Source: Cryptomeria japonica (Eukaryota; Streptophyta; Pinopsida; Cupressales; Cupressaceae). Taken from it: a stretch of DNA of 64,000 nucleotides. Positions 23,880 through 36,159 of this stretch are shown piece by piece; position 1 is the stretch's first letter, and each line of letters opens with the position of its first letter. The stretch is from NCBI RefSeq assembly GCF_030272615.1, contig NW_026729201.1:62001-126000 (forward strand). The letters run 5' to 3'. The notes under the pieces are model-generated. The model was not told where the DNA came from, did no database searches, and saw only the letters and a program-made list of their open reading frames with translations. Both the position numbers and the translations under genes were made by a program.

Positions 23880-24350
23880 GGGAATCAGTGCCATTAATCA
23901 GCCTGCTTTCATAAGGTTCCGCTACAATTCCTTGCACCCAACTATAGTCCCTCATTATTCTAGCGGGCTGATGCCATTACTCGAATCTAGTCTCACAACA
24001 ACACGAGTGTTGATTGGGGGGCTAGCAATGACATGAGCGCAAGTTGAGTCCCTACAATTTGATTCTAGCAGGTTAATTAATTGATTGGGGGCCCCCTACT
24101 ATTCTAAAGGGCTAGCAAGCTGATTAATTACTACCATTCTATAGGCCTTGTAAAGAGCTGATTCCTTGAGAATAGTAGGGACTTGAATGAACTGATTCGA
24201 GTTACTCTAGTAGGTTTACATTAATGGCATGGTAGATGAATTGGTGAGTGAATTCGAGCTTATCCCCTACCATTCTAGTCGGGATTGCATTTTGATTAGC
24301 ATCTATAGATGGTAGGGGCTCAGGATTCAAAGTAGGGGAACTTAGGAAGG
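23880..24350. repeat. Degenerate repeat with CCCTACNATTCTAG core
   Basis: Related phrases recur about every 35-60 bp: AGTCCCTCATTATTCTAGCG, CCCCCTACTATTCTAAAGGG, CTACCATTCTATAGG and CCCCTACCATTCTAGTCGGG, each usually followed by GCTGATTAA-like sequence. Inverted versions occur (GAGAATAGTAGGGACTTG near 24,170; GATGGTAGGGGC near 24,308). Confidence 0.6.
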
Positions 24351-24359
24351 ATACGAGCA

Positions 24360-24490
24360 GCTCCAAATGCACCTAATAGAGGAGGAGAGTGAGATAGGGA
24401 GATAGAGATTGAGAGGGAGAGACAAGAGATAAATGAGAGAAAGAGAGATGGAGAGAGAGAGAGAGGGGGGGAGACAAAGATAGAGAAAAC
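24360..24490. repeat. GA-rich tract
   Basis: Purine-rich GAGAGA/GGGAGA sequence; the minus-strand Ser/Leu ORF across it is an artefact. Confidence 0.8.
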
Positions 24491-24499
24491 ATAATATTG

Positions 24500-25786
24500 A
24501 TGAATCAACACCTCGAGGTCAACATAATCTGTATTCTGATGATGTTTCAAAATCTGTATTGAGTTATTATAGATGTATCTTCTTCTTCATCAATAACATA
24601 CAAAGGTAGCTCATTAAACAAAACAAGCATTATCTCATCATCTTGCTCCATATAACTAGGTAACTCATTAAACAAAACAATCAAAAACTTGTTATCAACA
24701 CTTTTTCCTTGCTCTTTAACCTATTGTTCTATATCATTATACATATCATTTTATTGCAATAAATTTTATTTTTCTATTTCTACATCATTTGCAGGTGTAT
24801 TGACAAAAGATAACTTTGTTTCTACCTCAAAAAAGTCTCTCTTTTGTTCAACAAAATAGCTCTTTTGATATATAATAGGACCTCTTGGACAAAGGCAGAT
24901 GATGCTAGGGCATGAAAGTTGATTTACAAAAGGACTTTGATAAGATTTGGGGATTCCTTGAGGTGGAGACATCTCTTTAAAGGGTTTCTCTTGGGGAATG
25001 ATGACCTAGTTTTCTACATACATATAACATCTTGCATGCATTGAAAGCTTCTAAAACTTGGGATTTCAACTTTAGAAGACTCACTTGAAGGTTGAATATG
25101 CTCACCTTGCCTAAAACATTTAAATTTGTACTTACGAACCTCTTCTTTCATAAGATGATCTATTGTAGTTGAGGGAGCTTGTTTGAGGATAGGAATTGAA
25201 AGAGCCGATTAATTCTCCAACCTCTAAAATTGAGAAAGAAAAACCTTCATCTACTTCTCCTTGGTTTTTATCTCACTACAAGATATTCTTCATACTGCTT
25301 CGTTTGATCCTCTAAATCTTTCTCATGATGACAGGCTTGATAAGCCCACTCATTCTGTCAAAATCAAATTCCCTTGATAAGTACACTTATATTCAAGTTC
25401 CCAAGGGGTTTGAGCAGGGACGGGTGGGTGGTAAGCATATTGAATATGCTAATAGCTTGTTGTAGAAAGTTTGTTTGGGATAAAACTAGCAGTGTTTTGG
25501 GTCTAATATAGATAATAAGGTGTAGGAATATCACTGTCATGAAATAGGGTTTGATAAGACAAACTCTTATGAAGTATAAACATATTTATTCATTCAGAAA
25601 GCCAGAAAATCAAAATAAAATAGATTTGCTTTGAAACATACCAACACTTGGACTATTGAACCAATAGATTTGAACTCAGAGTCACTAGGCATGTGAAGAT
25701 ATTGCCTCAAAAGGAAGATATCATTGATATAAATATCAATATCAACAATGTATGGAAAATCCTTGGAGTGAAACAATCCAAACTAT
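24500..25786 (-). pseudogene. Internal region of a minus-strand LTR element, badly decayed
   Basis: It lies immediately downstream (minus sense) of a candidate primer-binding site and LTR. Minus-strand reading gives only broken pieces. One is a short ORF at 24,766-24,972. Another, near 24,590-24,690, is a duplicated peptide-like segment built on VLFNELP-Y followed by acidic residues (a DNA tandem duplication of AGCTCATTAAACAAAACAA type). No gag, protease or RT motif could be recognised. It is called from position and context only. Confidence 0.3.
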
Positions 25787-25805
25787 CCCACTTAGTGTGC
25801 CAAAA
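25785..25805 (-). other. Candidate primer-binding site (minus strand)
   Basis: Read on the minus strand this is TTTTGGCACACTAAGTGGGA, nearly the same as the site at 34,595-34,615 (TTTTGGCACGCCCAGTGGGA), and it sits next to an LTR-like terminus ending ...ACAACA. The matching tRNA was not identified. Confidence 0.5.
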
Positions 25806-25807
25806 GT

Positions 25808-26979
25808 TGTTGTTACTAAGGATTGTGCCCAAATTCTAAGATATAAAACTTAGTAATCTTGCACAACATGGGGAGTTTCTCAAGCTATGAGTGACCTAAA
25901 ACAAGGATCAACCTCCATATTATGGGATACTTCCCTTGGAAAACCTCCTAAAATTATTGCACTTGACAAGAGAAAACGATATAAAGATTGCTTTTGAATT
26001 GAAAACTACTAGCCCTAGGAGGTGACACACTAAAATTTTGAGATTCTACTTGCTATCCTAAAATCACAATGAACTTCAATGGAGATCAAATTCAATTCGC
26101 AACTCAAATTAGAAACATGTAGTATATAATTGATTCATAGGAAAGTTTTAAATTCAATAATTGCTTGAAGTAAAATGATTGTATTCACAACTTCAACTTG
26201 TCAAAACACTCAACACAACTTACAACCTCTACTAACATGACACTTCTTGCCTTGAAAATGCATAGATGAGACAAAATTGAAGGATCTTTAAACAAACCAT
26301 AGGAACATCATCATATCATCCATTTAGGAGTCAAATAACAAGTTTAGATTCTATTTATTGGTTACATTTTATCTCTATTAGCTACGTCTATGGAAAACTA
26401 TAAAATTTTGTAGGCTAGAGCAAGTGTAGATTATGACATTGAAAGACTCATTCAAAAGAAATAATACTGAAGCTTTAAATAAAAACACCATGCAATAAAA
26501 GAAATCAAGCTCATGATTGTAGTTTTTACATCCATGATGAGTGTAAATGAGACAATGAATTCACTTACCAACAACATGTGATGTCAACTAGAGGGGAGAT
26601 TTATCACAAAGATATTGAATATTGGGGCACATATTAGTGTGTCCAATTATGATCAAAGATAAGAAATGATTTTGTGTGTGTGTGTGTGATAGATTCCATT
26701 AGTTTTGATGTTAAACCATTTGTGCATATTTAGGATTAAGATTATATATGCTATATACACAAAAATGTGACTATACATAGACAATTAAAGCATGAAGTTA
26801 ACCAATATAGCTCACATGGACACACAATTTAGTCACAACAAAAGAAAATTAATATAATGAAAGGATACAAAATATTTTTGTCCACCATGCCTTATCAATG
26901 CACCGAGCTATGATATTCATATCCAAGGATATAAATTGGGTAGACTATAATATTAAATTCTCATAATGACAATACAACA
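25808..26979 (-). mobile_element. Candidate 5' LTR of the minus-strand element
   Basis: Plus-strand termini are TGTTGTTAC at 25,808 and ACAACA at 26,974-26,979, so on the minus strand it reads TGTTGT...ACAACA. The inner end lies 2-3 bp from the primer-binding site. No coding sequence is seen inside. The outer boundary is uncertain and no partner LTR was found. Confidence 0.35.
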
Positions 26980-29195
26980 ATGTGTAACATCTAAGAATTT
27001 CGTTCAAATGGATTGGTTTGCAACAAATTTATAGATTTTTGTGTGAGAAAATAGAGGGCCTAGATTAGTTGGAGAGACCAAAGGTTCTCATGGCTTGAGA
27101 GGATTGGGAGCATAAGAAGAGAACAAGTTTCATGCTTGTAATTGAGGAACTCAATGTCTCTCCATGATTCAAGGGGAATCAAGGGTGAGTTGCATGTGTC
27201 TTGGATAGAGTGGATGGTAAGGATCTAAAAAGTATTTTTTTTAGGGATGTGAAAATAACTCCTATGCCTTAAGTATTGCAAGTGTACAAGTGATATGACA
27301 TATGCACCTACTTGAGAAATTGAGAACATAAATATTTGAATATTTATTATTACGCATGCACGAATGATTAGGGATATTAATTAATTTTTCTTAGGTGTTT
27401 AGTTAATTAAATATTCTAGTGTTTATTGAATTTTTAGATGGGGGTGAGATAGAGATTTATTTACCTAAGGGAGCTTATAGAAAAATGATGTGGAGTAAAC
27501 GCTAGAAATAAGAATCAATAATAATAAATTTTATGATTTAATTAATTTTAGAAAGAAAATAAAATAATTAATCAAAATACAAATGATTAATTAGAAGTAA
27601 AATGACAATAGATGAGTTGGAATGATGATGTGTCAATTTTAGTTGTCTAAATATACTTTTTGTGAATTGTATAGTGAACATTTAATTTATTGGAAAAATA
27701 TTCTTATGACCCAAAATATAGAGTCACACTTGCAACATTAGCTATCAATTGATGGAGTAGAAGAGGACTAAAATCATAATAAATTCAATCCAATTATCTC
27801 ACACAATGTTTAAGTAACACATGAAGTGTGATACAAAATACTAAAAAACTAATTAAGTGCCTAGTAGAATAATAAGAACATCCTCATAAGTGTTCTTTTG
27901 GTCCAACCCTTGCTTGTAGTGATTCGATATTTTGTTACATATTCTTGACCACAATTTATGTTGATCTATTCATTTTTTTTTCTTCTCTTTAAGAAATATC
28001 TAAAGAGAATTGAAAATTTCCTTGTCTAGCTTGTTCAAAAGGTTTTAAGTAAAATTTGGCATGCTTCTATACCTTCTTATTTGTCTTATTCACTCAATAT
28101 CTCTTGAATTATCACCTTCTTGCTTTATGAGGGTTGCCTCCTATGGGATGAATGAAGTTATTGTGATTCACTTATATGTACACTTTGGTGTATTATTGTA
28201 TTTATGCTACAAAATTGACGAGTTCATATATGATATTTAGAGTTTTAAAGAAAACATATGAATTGCTTATTCATTAGATATAGTTGCATATTTGCATTTA
28301 GTGATTTCAATGGAAAGGAAATTATATACAATGTTGAGTTTGTTAGGGTTTATAATTTTGTTTTCCAATAATCCATGAACATAATTAAATATACATATGA
28401 CTATTTCTTGGATCAATTTTTAGGACTACATCTAAAATTAGTTTTGTTCATAGATATTACTAAAAGACCTATATGAAATTCTTGTTTTGCCATAACTTTG
28501 GCTATCATAAGCCTATGAATTAATTTATAGAAGTCATAAATAAAATTTGTCATGGTTGGGTGAAAATAATTAGATAGTGGAAGAAGTTTTGGAGTTTGCT
28601 GGTTGTGGATGTTTAGTTATTTGGTTAAATTAGGCATTAAAGTGAAAAGGGTGTTGGTGGAGCATATTCAAGGGTGGTAATTAGTAGTGCATTGTGGTTT
28701 CTAAAAGAATGTAATTTTGAGGAGAGACAAACTACCAAAGTTCATATGTGTTTTGTTCATAAGTGTTTTGTGCTTAGCTTCCTACTTACAACAAGGTTGC
28801 ATGCAAGAAGCAAAATAAAGACAAAATCTCATTGCTCTTTTTCTCTTGCTAATCAAATTTGTGCTCATCCTTTTGAAAAAGCCTATTACGCAAAAATAAA
28901 AAAATTGATGATTGAGAAAAAAATTCATGTGTAAGATGGCGACACATTATATCATCTTGCATGCTTTTTAAACTTTTTGTCATTGATCACTAAGTCGAGT
29001 TGCTCGGTCTCATAAAGGTAACATGTTCAATGTAAGTAAATAATAACAATATATTATTATTACATGTCAAATATAAACCTTTACAAATTTTTAAAAATTA
29101 TAATAATTGTTATCCAAAAAAAAAATTCATGAATGAAAAAAACTATAAGATGATGATGCAATAGATCATCTTACATGCTTTTTCTAAGCTTTGTG
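26980..29195. other. AT-rich, no gene recognised
   Basis: Over 2 kb without coding motifs. An 86-residue ORF at 28,674-28,934 has no family signature. A stretch of about 75 bp (AAAAAAATTCATG...GATGATG/GCATGCTTTTT) occurs twice, near 28,912-28,985 and 29,113-29,190. Confidence 0.5.
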
Positions 29196-31850
29196 TTTTT
29201 TTTTTGCGATAAATCATTACCATTTATTTTTTTATTGGAAAAAGAAAATTCAATTACAAAATCATAGTGTTGTACACAACAAAGGAGAAAGTAGTCATAC
29301 AAATCTATTCAAAATGTTGCCCAATAGTGAGAAATGTTGCCCAGCAACAAGAAGTGATTGAAACAAGCAATGTTAACTGCTACCCAGCAACAAGAAAATG
29401 GATCAACTATTTCAGACCTTGTATGGAGTTCAATACTGACAACATAAATATGTTGATTATACTTCTCTAGAACAATCAAAATGACTACAAAGTAGTCCAT
29501 GACATTTGGAACAAAGGTCTAATACAACAAGCAAAGTAGCCAGTTACAACATAGTACAATGATCTCCAATCTCTCCAATCTAAATCCTCATATCACCTAT
29601 CTAAATGCCTTGAATTTTAAACTTTGCCTCAAAATTATTAAGTTGAACTTGCAGGTCCTCAAGTGTCCTTTTGAGCTCTGCATTAACTTGAAATGCAGTT
29701 TGAAGAGTAAGGATTTGTGGAGAGAAATCCATACAAATAATCAATTACTTGATTTGAAGGGGGTACAAAGTGTGTGAAAAGGCATCCATGCACATGAATC
29801 TCCAAATGTGCTTAAGAATAATGTGTCGTTTGAGTAATAATATTGTGAGTGGAGGAGAGACCAAGCAAAGTATATTTCCAAGTGGGAAATAGCCTAGGGA
29901 AAGTGGAGAAGAGTAGGCCCCAAAGGTTTCGAGCATGGGAGTAGAGCCAAAAGGCATGCTTGATAGTTTCTTTTTTAGAGCAGAAGGGACAAGAAGGAGG
30001 GGGACCGATAAAAGATAGTAGATCACTAATAGGGAGTTTGACATGAATAATTTTCCATGCTATCAACTGGGCTTGTGCATCAGGTTTAGATTTTCAGATG
30101 AGTGAGCTTAACTTGTTCCATCTTGATCTATTGAGATTGTAATGCCACTTGAGATTGAGTTGGTGGGATAAGGAAATGGAAGGAAAGAGTTTCTTATAGA
30201 GTTTTGAGAGAAAAACTTTGGAATTTCTAATTTCTAGGCCATTTTCAATCTTTAATAAAGTTATCATGACATGGTGACGACATGAGACACCACAACTCAA
30301 GCCTAACAAGCTGTTCTATTTTTTGGATAGGGGTCATGTATACTACAGAAAGATTGATCCACATTTTGATTTGTTGCCATGTTTCTAATCAAAATTCAGA
30401 GGATCCCATAAGTCTCAAAAAACTTGAATGCCCTTTTTAAAGAAGTCTCTACCTTTGAGGTTTTTAATAGTAGCTAGAGGGCTATTGTTTTCTTGAACCA
30501 ACTAGTTCCATCAAATGGAAGAAGAGGCAAAACTCAATCCATGACTCAAGGTCTGAGCATAATAATTTAATTTTTTGGATCTAGTTTGCCAAGCTCTCCA
30601 AATGGAGTTGAAGGGTGTTGAACCATATGTTTTAAAATAAGGTGCAAGAAGAAGCTTACCTTTCTAGCTAAGAAAATTCTAAGATCGTCCAATAGTAGTT
30701 TCCAAGGAGCATCTCCATCCAAAGCTGTCACAACCCATTTCATAGTGAGGAAAATGCCCTAGGTATAGGGGTCTATAATTCCTAAACCACCTTTATTTTT
30801 TGGTTTGATGCAATGAGTCCACGAAGTAGACAAAATACCTTTGGTATTTCCCCATTTGTCCCAAAGGAAACTTCTAATAAGTCGAGTCAAGTAATTGTAG
30901 TAGGTTTTAAAGGGCAGCCAACAGGAAGAGATATAGACATGACTAGCTAAAAGGATTTTGTTGGCGACTTGGATTCTATCGGCCATGGAAAGGAACTTGT
31001 TGAAGTTTATTTTTTAGTTTATACAAGAATCAATTCCACATCTTGTTAAGTTAAACACCTATACCAAATGGGATACCAAGGTATCTTATTATAGTGCCAT
31101 GCTTCACCTCACGCTATTAACTAGGAATTCAAGGTGGTTGAGGGTTGGGATGAGTCATTATGAATTCAATCTTATGCATGGCCAACTTATAGCCTAAAAC
31201 AGTAACAGAAAGATCTAATATGTCAAACATACTAGTCACTTCATATGTAGAATTTTGAATGAATAACATACTGTCATCCACAAAATGAGAATTTAGAGTT
31301 GTAACATTGTTTGGAAGAGATATTCCTTGAATTAGTCTATTTGATAGAGTGTGTTGAAACATATAACCAAGTGCATCAATCATAAGGACATACAAATAAG
31401 GAGCAAGGCGACAACCCTGTCGAATGGATTTTTGCAAGGGAAATGAAGGAGAGAGCACACCATTGACAACAACTCTAGCAGATGCATCCATGAATAACAT
31501 ATAGATTTCTTCACATAATTTAGGTCCAAATCCAATCCATTTAAGCATTTTAAGGATGAATGGCTAGTAGAAATGTTCATAAGCTTTGTCAAAGTCAAGC
31601 TTAATAATTAGTTTATCTTAAGCAGATTGTTGGGCCCATTTAGTTATTTCCCATGCAAGAACCAAATTGTCTAAGATAAATCTTCCTCCCAAGAAACTAG
31701 TTTGCTTTGGATAAAAAATCATTTGAGAAATGCATTTAATTCTTTGCACAAGATCCTTAGCTATAATTTTGTATGAAGTATTAAGGAGGGTAATTGGTCG
31801 CCATCCATTGATAGTGTCATCCTCTTTGCAAAAGCTAGCATTTGCCTAAA
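29196..31850 (-). pseudogene. L1-type LINE, reverse transcriptase to 3' end, 5'-truncated
   Basis: Minus-strand reading from 31,850 gives L1 reverse transcriptase motifs in order. RPITLLNTSYKIIAK starts it, then IIKLDFDKAYE, then RQGCRLAPYLY (31,129-31,548 ORF), and then the catalytic FVDD box near 31,270-31,285, where FADD is usual. The thumb region follows with RIQVANKILLASHVYIS (30,759-30,986). A zinc-binding RVT tail has CPFC and IKHAFW (29,812-30,066). Downstream lies a 3' UTR (about 29,210-29,740) ending in a T10 run on the plus strand (29,196-29,205), which is the poly(A) tail of the inserted copy. Several stops and frame changes separate the blocks. The 5' truncation, poly(A) and lost endonuclease are typical of dead-on-arrival LINE copies. 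Confidence 0.75.
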
Positions 31851-31899
31851 CTAGCAAGTAGGGGCTTAAATTATCTTAAGGTCAAACCTAGCCCAATCA

Positions 31900-32640
31900 T
31901 ACTTTCAAGGGATCTAAATCTTGATGGATGGTATAATCGAGGAGCATATGATTATTCTTAGCAACTAAATTGCAACACTTTCATTATTTAAAGTTATTTG
32001 ACATGAGTAAGCTCTTTCAAATGAATATATTCCTTCCATAGTTATTTGAGCCCCTATAGTACTATTAACACCATGATAGAGGGTCAATAATTAATATGAA
32101 GACACCCACAATATCACCATATCTTGCTAGTGCAAACGAGATAAGTGAGTTTGTTTATTATTTACTATTTCACATTTGACTTGTTTTGGATGGTGCTTCT
32201 TTTCTTAGATTAATCTCTTTACTATTTTATATAATATTTTATTCTAATTAGACATCATTCACTTCAATTGTTAAACAATCCATAACAATTTAATTTATCC
32301 TTTAGACAAAAAATGATAAATATTTATCCTATTATACCTATTTTATTAGTACTTTTTTTGGTTAAAAAATTAAATATATTAATAATAAAAAGAATGTATA
32401 AAGATAGACCTTATAATACAAAAATCTTGAAAGAAATAGCTAAAGTGTGAAAGAAGCAATTTAAATTTGAATACAAGTTAAATTTTATTAATATAACTAA
32501 TTTTTTATATTAAACTAAATAATATTTTAAGAAACCATAAAATTACTATGGACTACCATTTATGTCTTAATAAATAAGAGGACACATGATAAAATAAATT
32601 TGGAAGTTGATCAATGAGAATTTATTGTGTAGGTATTCCC
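31900..32640 (+). repeat. Dispersed repeat R2, copy 2
   Basis: Same-strand homologue of 14,251-16,240. It lacks about 490 bp near its left end and the LINE fragment present in the other copy. It directly follows the truncated 5' end of the minus-strand LINE. Confidence 0.6.
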
Positions 32641-33003
32641 TTTCAAATGAGTTTAGGGAATTTTACCCTAATTTTGTCCCTCTACAAAATTCAGATGAAA
32701 CTACTTTGAAAGAGAACCGTCACTTTGAGGAGGCTATTAATTGTAATATGACACAATTGTACACAAAAACGACCACCTAGTCAGTTGTATATCTTGCAAA
32801 ATAATAATAACCATTCATAGCAAAGAGAGAAAACTATGGAATCACCTTGGAGCTTTTGGCACGTGTATATATTTTAGTCTTGCACGATGGAGAAAATACG
32901 AGAGAAATACAAAGGTGGAAGCTCCCTAGAAATAATGAATGAATGAAAGAATTTTAATGATTTCCATGAGACCCAATGGTCTAAGGGACCAAGATGTACC
33001 AAA
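32641..33003. other. No gene recognised
   Basis: Unique-looking AT-rich sequence between R2 and the non-LTR C-terminal fragment. Confidence 0.45.
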
Positions 33004-33531
33004 TTATCCTGATTTCAAGATCTTTTCCATGTTGGTCCTTCTCTTATGAATCTTGAGTAAGAGACTTGTTGTTTTGTGAAGCCTCATCTCTTCAAAAAGC
33101 TCATTAAAACTATCTACCTTTAATTCATTATCAAACTGGCTATGAATATCTTCATACATTGCACACTCCTTGATTAAATGCAACTCGCTTGCTACAAAAA
33201 ATGTACATTCTTTTTTTCCCAATCTTCTTTGGGCACCTTCCATGTACCCATATCACATCTCAAATGATGAGATCCAGTCCTTAACTATACAATTAGAATT
33301 TTGGCCTTTCCATTAATCACAAATATCAAGTAAACTTTTTCACCATCCTCCTAAGTAGGGTTGAATTATTTAATATAGTACACATTTTTCCCGCCTAGCT
33401 GCTTTGTCCACATGGCATTCCTAAATTTCTCTAACACAAACTTTTTTATCTCCTCTTTGTTGCTAGGATAATCATGTAAATATATGTCCCACTTGTTATT
33501 TTGTTTCTTTTGTCTTTTTCCTATGACTTAG
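33004..33531 (-). pseudogene. Non-LTR retrotransposon C-terminal fragment
   Basis: Minus-strand reading shows QLGGKNVYYIK, GSHHLRCDMGTWKVPKEDWE and CTF...ELHLIKECAMYEDI. I recognise these as the zinc-binding tail (Cys...His-x3-Cys) following reverse transcriptase in some plant non-LTR elements. The tail continues to a natural-looking end (LLLKIHKRRTN...) at 33,004. The upstream two thirds contain stops; the last 79 residues are open. It is cut at 33,532 by the inserted Copia LTR. Confidence 0.45.
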
Positions 33532-33814
33532 TGTTGGAAACCAATAACACTGAGGGGGGGGGGGGGGTGAATCAGTATTATACCAGAATGGTAAATTTTA
33601 GCCTTAACAAAACATTCATACACCAACCGATATACCAGTATAAATAGAATTGAAAGAAGTAAATCAACCAATAAGCCAAACATATAAATGAGAATCATAA
33701 CACATAAATTTATACGTGGAAAACCTCAATGAGGAAAAACCAAGGTGGGATTTGTGACCCACAATATCAATTCATTGGCCATATGAAGAGATATTACAAT
33801 ATATTATGGGTTAC
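33532..33814 (-). mobile_element. Copia 3' LTR, left part (split by nested insertion)
   Basis: On the minus strand this is the end of an LTR: a GTGGGTCACAAATCCCACC block, then GATTCACCCCCC..., ending TTTCCAACA at 33,532. The other part is 46,765-47,408; the 12.95-kb Tat-like element lies between. Joined length is about 0.92 kb. The C-run (G-run on plus, 33,553-33,567) is a homopolymer of about 14. Confidence 0.65.
33810..33814. repeat. Target-site duplication GTTAC, left copy
   Basis: GTTAC immediately before the 5' LTR; the identical pentamer follows the 3' LTR at 46,765-46,769. Confidence 0.92.
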
Positions 33815-34594
33815 TGTAGACACCTAAAATTGTCATGTCTAATTAAATAAATATTTTATTTATTTAATTATCTAAGCTTAATTCTTCTATTAATTAAATA
33901 AATCCTTATTTATTTAATTAATTCAGTTATCCTCTTCTAGCCTTATTTCTCATTTAAATAAATACATTTATTTATTTAAATTATCCTTTTCCTAAATTCA
34001 ATAAATATTTTTATTTATTTAATCATCCCACTTCTTCTATTAATTAAATAAATCTTTATTTATTTAATTAATTCATTAACCTTTTCTACTCATGACACAT
34101 GTCATTCATCTCTTAATTCCTACACTTCCTACCCCTTTCATTATTTTATTATTTCTTTTACCTACCCTCTAATCATAGCCGACCTCCTTTTACACCTCTC
34201 AATCTTATCCCTCCATTTCATATAGTGTCTTCTATATAAGGAGATGCTTCCTTCATTATGGGACCCTAATGATTCATTATAATCAATCATCTTGAGGACT
34301 TGACTACACTACGATCCTACTTGCAACCACATTCCGTTCTTTGTTGAGCTCTTGTGCACATAAAATCTGAGAGCAAATACATCAAACAAGATCAATGGAG
34401 ATAGGAAGAATGGAGATCCAAACCCTATTGGACATGTGATGGTATAATCTTTGTGATTTCATTTGATTTGCATTGTCTTAGGTAATATTCATATATTATG
34501 GTGGATCTTTGTTGTTGTTAGGCTAGGGTTTTGTGGTTGAATTCATTTAGCCTTTCAATATTATTATTATTGTTATCCATTTTCACCATATACA
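33815..34594 (+). repeat. 5' LTR of the Tat-like element (780 bp)
   Basis: Starts TGTAGACACC and ends CCATATACA. It differs from the 3' LTR at 12 of 780 positions by my count, with no indel. The first 260 bp repeats AATTAAATAAAT/TTATTTATTT phrases. A TATA box (TATATAAG, 34,233-34,240) sits about 360 bp before its end. Confidence 0.95.
34233..34240 (+). promoter_or_regulatory. TATA box of the LTR promoter
   Basis: TATATAAG, conserved in the 3' LTR at 46,403-46,410. It is the only strong TATA-type match outside the AT-rich U3 start and probably directs genomic RNA synthesis. Confidence 0.6.
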
Positions 34595-34615
34595 TTTTGG
34601 CACGCCCAGTGGGAC
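34595..34615 (+). other. Primer-binding site
   Basis: TTTTGGCACGCCCAGTGGGA directly follows the LTR. A tRNA 3' end should pair here to prime minus-strand DNA; I did not identify which tRNA. A near match stands beside another LTR at 25,785-25,805. Confidence 0.65.
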
Positions 34616-34740
34616 TCTTGTCCCTTTTGCATTTAACTTTCTTGTTGCAGATTTTGTATTTTGAAGTTGCAGATCTGACGTTTTCGGTAGCATTTTGATA
34701 TTTCTGCATCTGCGTACTTTCGGATAGTGTTTTTGATTTT

Positions 34741-34940
34741 CTAGCGCGTCTACAACATCTGGAGTCGCGTCTGTGTTATTGGCAATATTTTATTTTTGCA
34801 GGTTCCAGGAAGCGCGTCTGTGTTATAAAGTCGCGTCTGCGATGTTTTTATCCGCGTCTGTGTCCAGAAGCCACGTCTGAGTTCTGTAGTCGCGTCTGTG
34901 TCACCCAGTCGCATCTGTGTTGAGGGTAATCGTGTCTGTG
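34741..34940 (+). repeat. GCGTCTGTG motif array, sense block 1
   Basis: About nine copies of CGCGTCTGTGTT or close variants with irregular 8-40 bp spacers (for example GTCGCGTCTGTGTTATTGG, CCGCGTCTGTGTCCAG, GTCGCATCTGTGTTGAG). Confidence 0.85.
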
Positions 34941-36159
34941 TTCACTAGTTTCAAATTTTGGGTTTTTATTGATTCAGTTTTTGAATTTTGCAGTTAGGGT
35001 TTTAGATCTGGTTTATTTTGAGCTAACATTTTTAGATCTAGCTAACAAAATTGGTGCAGCTTGTCTTGAAAGCTAAATCGTTTGGTTGAAGGCCCCTATT
35101 TTCACAAAGTCTTTTGGGTTTAAAATTTACCTAACTTGTGTGCTTGCAGGAAGGGGTGATCATTTGAAACAAATCCAAACTACTAATAAATCTTTGTTGC
35201 AGGTCCTTGGCAAGGGTTTTTGGATTTTTATTGTGTGCCTTGTTTTCATAGACTAGCAAACACTTTGATTGGTGCACTAAAACTGAATCATTGTCTTTTG
35301 TGTCTTGAGCAATAGGCTCTTTTTGTTTAATCTTTAGAGGGCTTGTCTTCCCATGTGGTCATTAGGACTACTAGTGAGAAGAGAATGACCCAAGTGGTAG
35401 CGAGGAAAACCCACCTCTTCCAAACTACTATAAACAAATGTATTCATGGTGAAAACTATGAATAACGTGTGCTGATTAGTTCATACCGACACTATGTCTC
35501 CCCATAAACCCGTTTGATCAAATTTATTTGATCAATTGTAGGGCGTAACCCCTACTGGCTAGGAGCCTTTTGTATTTACAGAGCTGAAAGTGCCGCATGT
35601 ATGGCCACATGAGCGGATGCCCTTACTAGCACCTTTTTGTTTTAGAAGCCCAAATCCTTCTAGTTGTTGGGGCAGGAGGTCGGACCTCTGGTAGCGGCCC
35701 ACACACATACGGTTCTTAGTAGAGATACAAAGTTCACCACGGGGAGTTTTCGTGGGGACTGATGCTTGGCTGACCCGAGAAGTGAGTGTTGAGGGTGGAG
35801 CCAGTGAGGTCAAGCATCTAAGTATCCTCTCTGAATAGTGTAGCCTCGGGGGTAAAACCCCATGTGGGATCAACAACTATTGTCTTGGCCAGCCATAAGA
35901 ATTGTGTTTGACTTATTTTAAACATTCAAAACATTCAAGACCAAACAACAAAACATTGTGTCTTTTGTGTCTTCAAGTGTATGCAAAGCATTTTTACATC
36001 AAACAACACACTTTTCTTGGAGTCATTTTTGAGTCTAGACACTTGCAAACATTGGGTCTTCATCAACACTGTGTCCTCTTGTCATGAAAAACAGTCAAAC
36101 AGTCAGATTTGGTCACAACAAAATGACTTCACAGATTGGAAAAAATTGCACAAATTTTA

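Noticed and set aside
23343..23897. 184-residue Ser/Leu/Pro/Tyr-rich ORF
   Set aside because: Lies entirely in a CT microsatellite-like tract, which is open in several frames by composition alone.
28674..28934. 86-residue ORF with Cys/His residues
   Set aside because: Cys/His spacing fits no known zinc finger, and the surroundings are AT-rich non-coding DNA.
35559..35876. 105-residue minus-strand ORF in the Tat-like leader
   Set aside because: No motif; the leader is expected to be non-coding and the ORF has no supporting signals.
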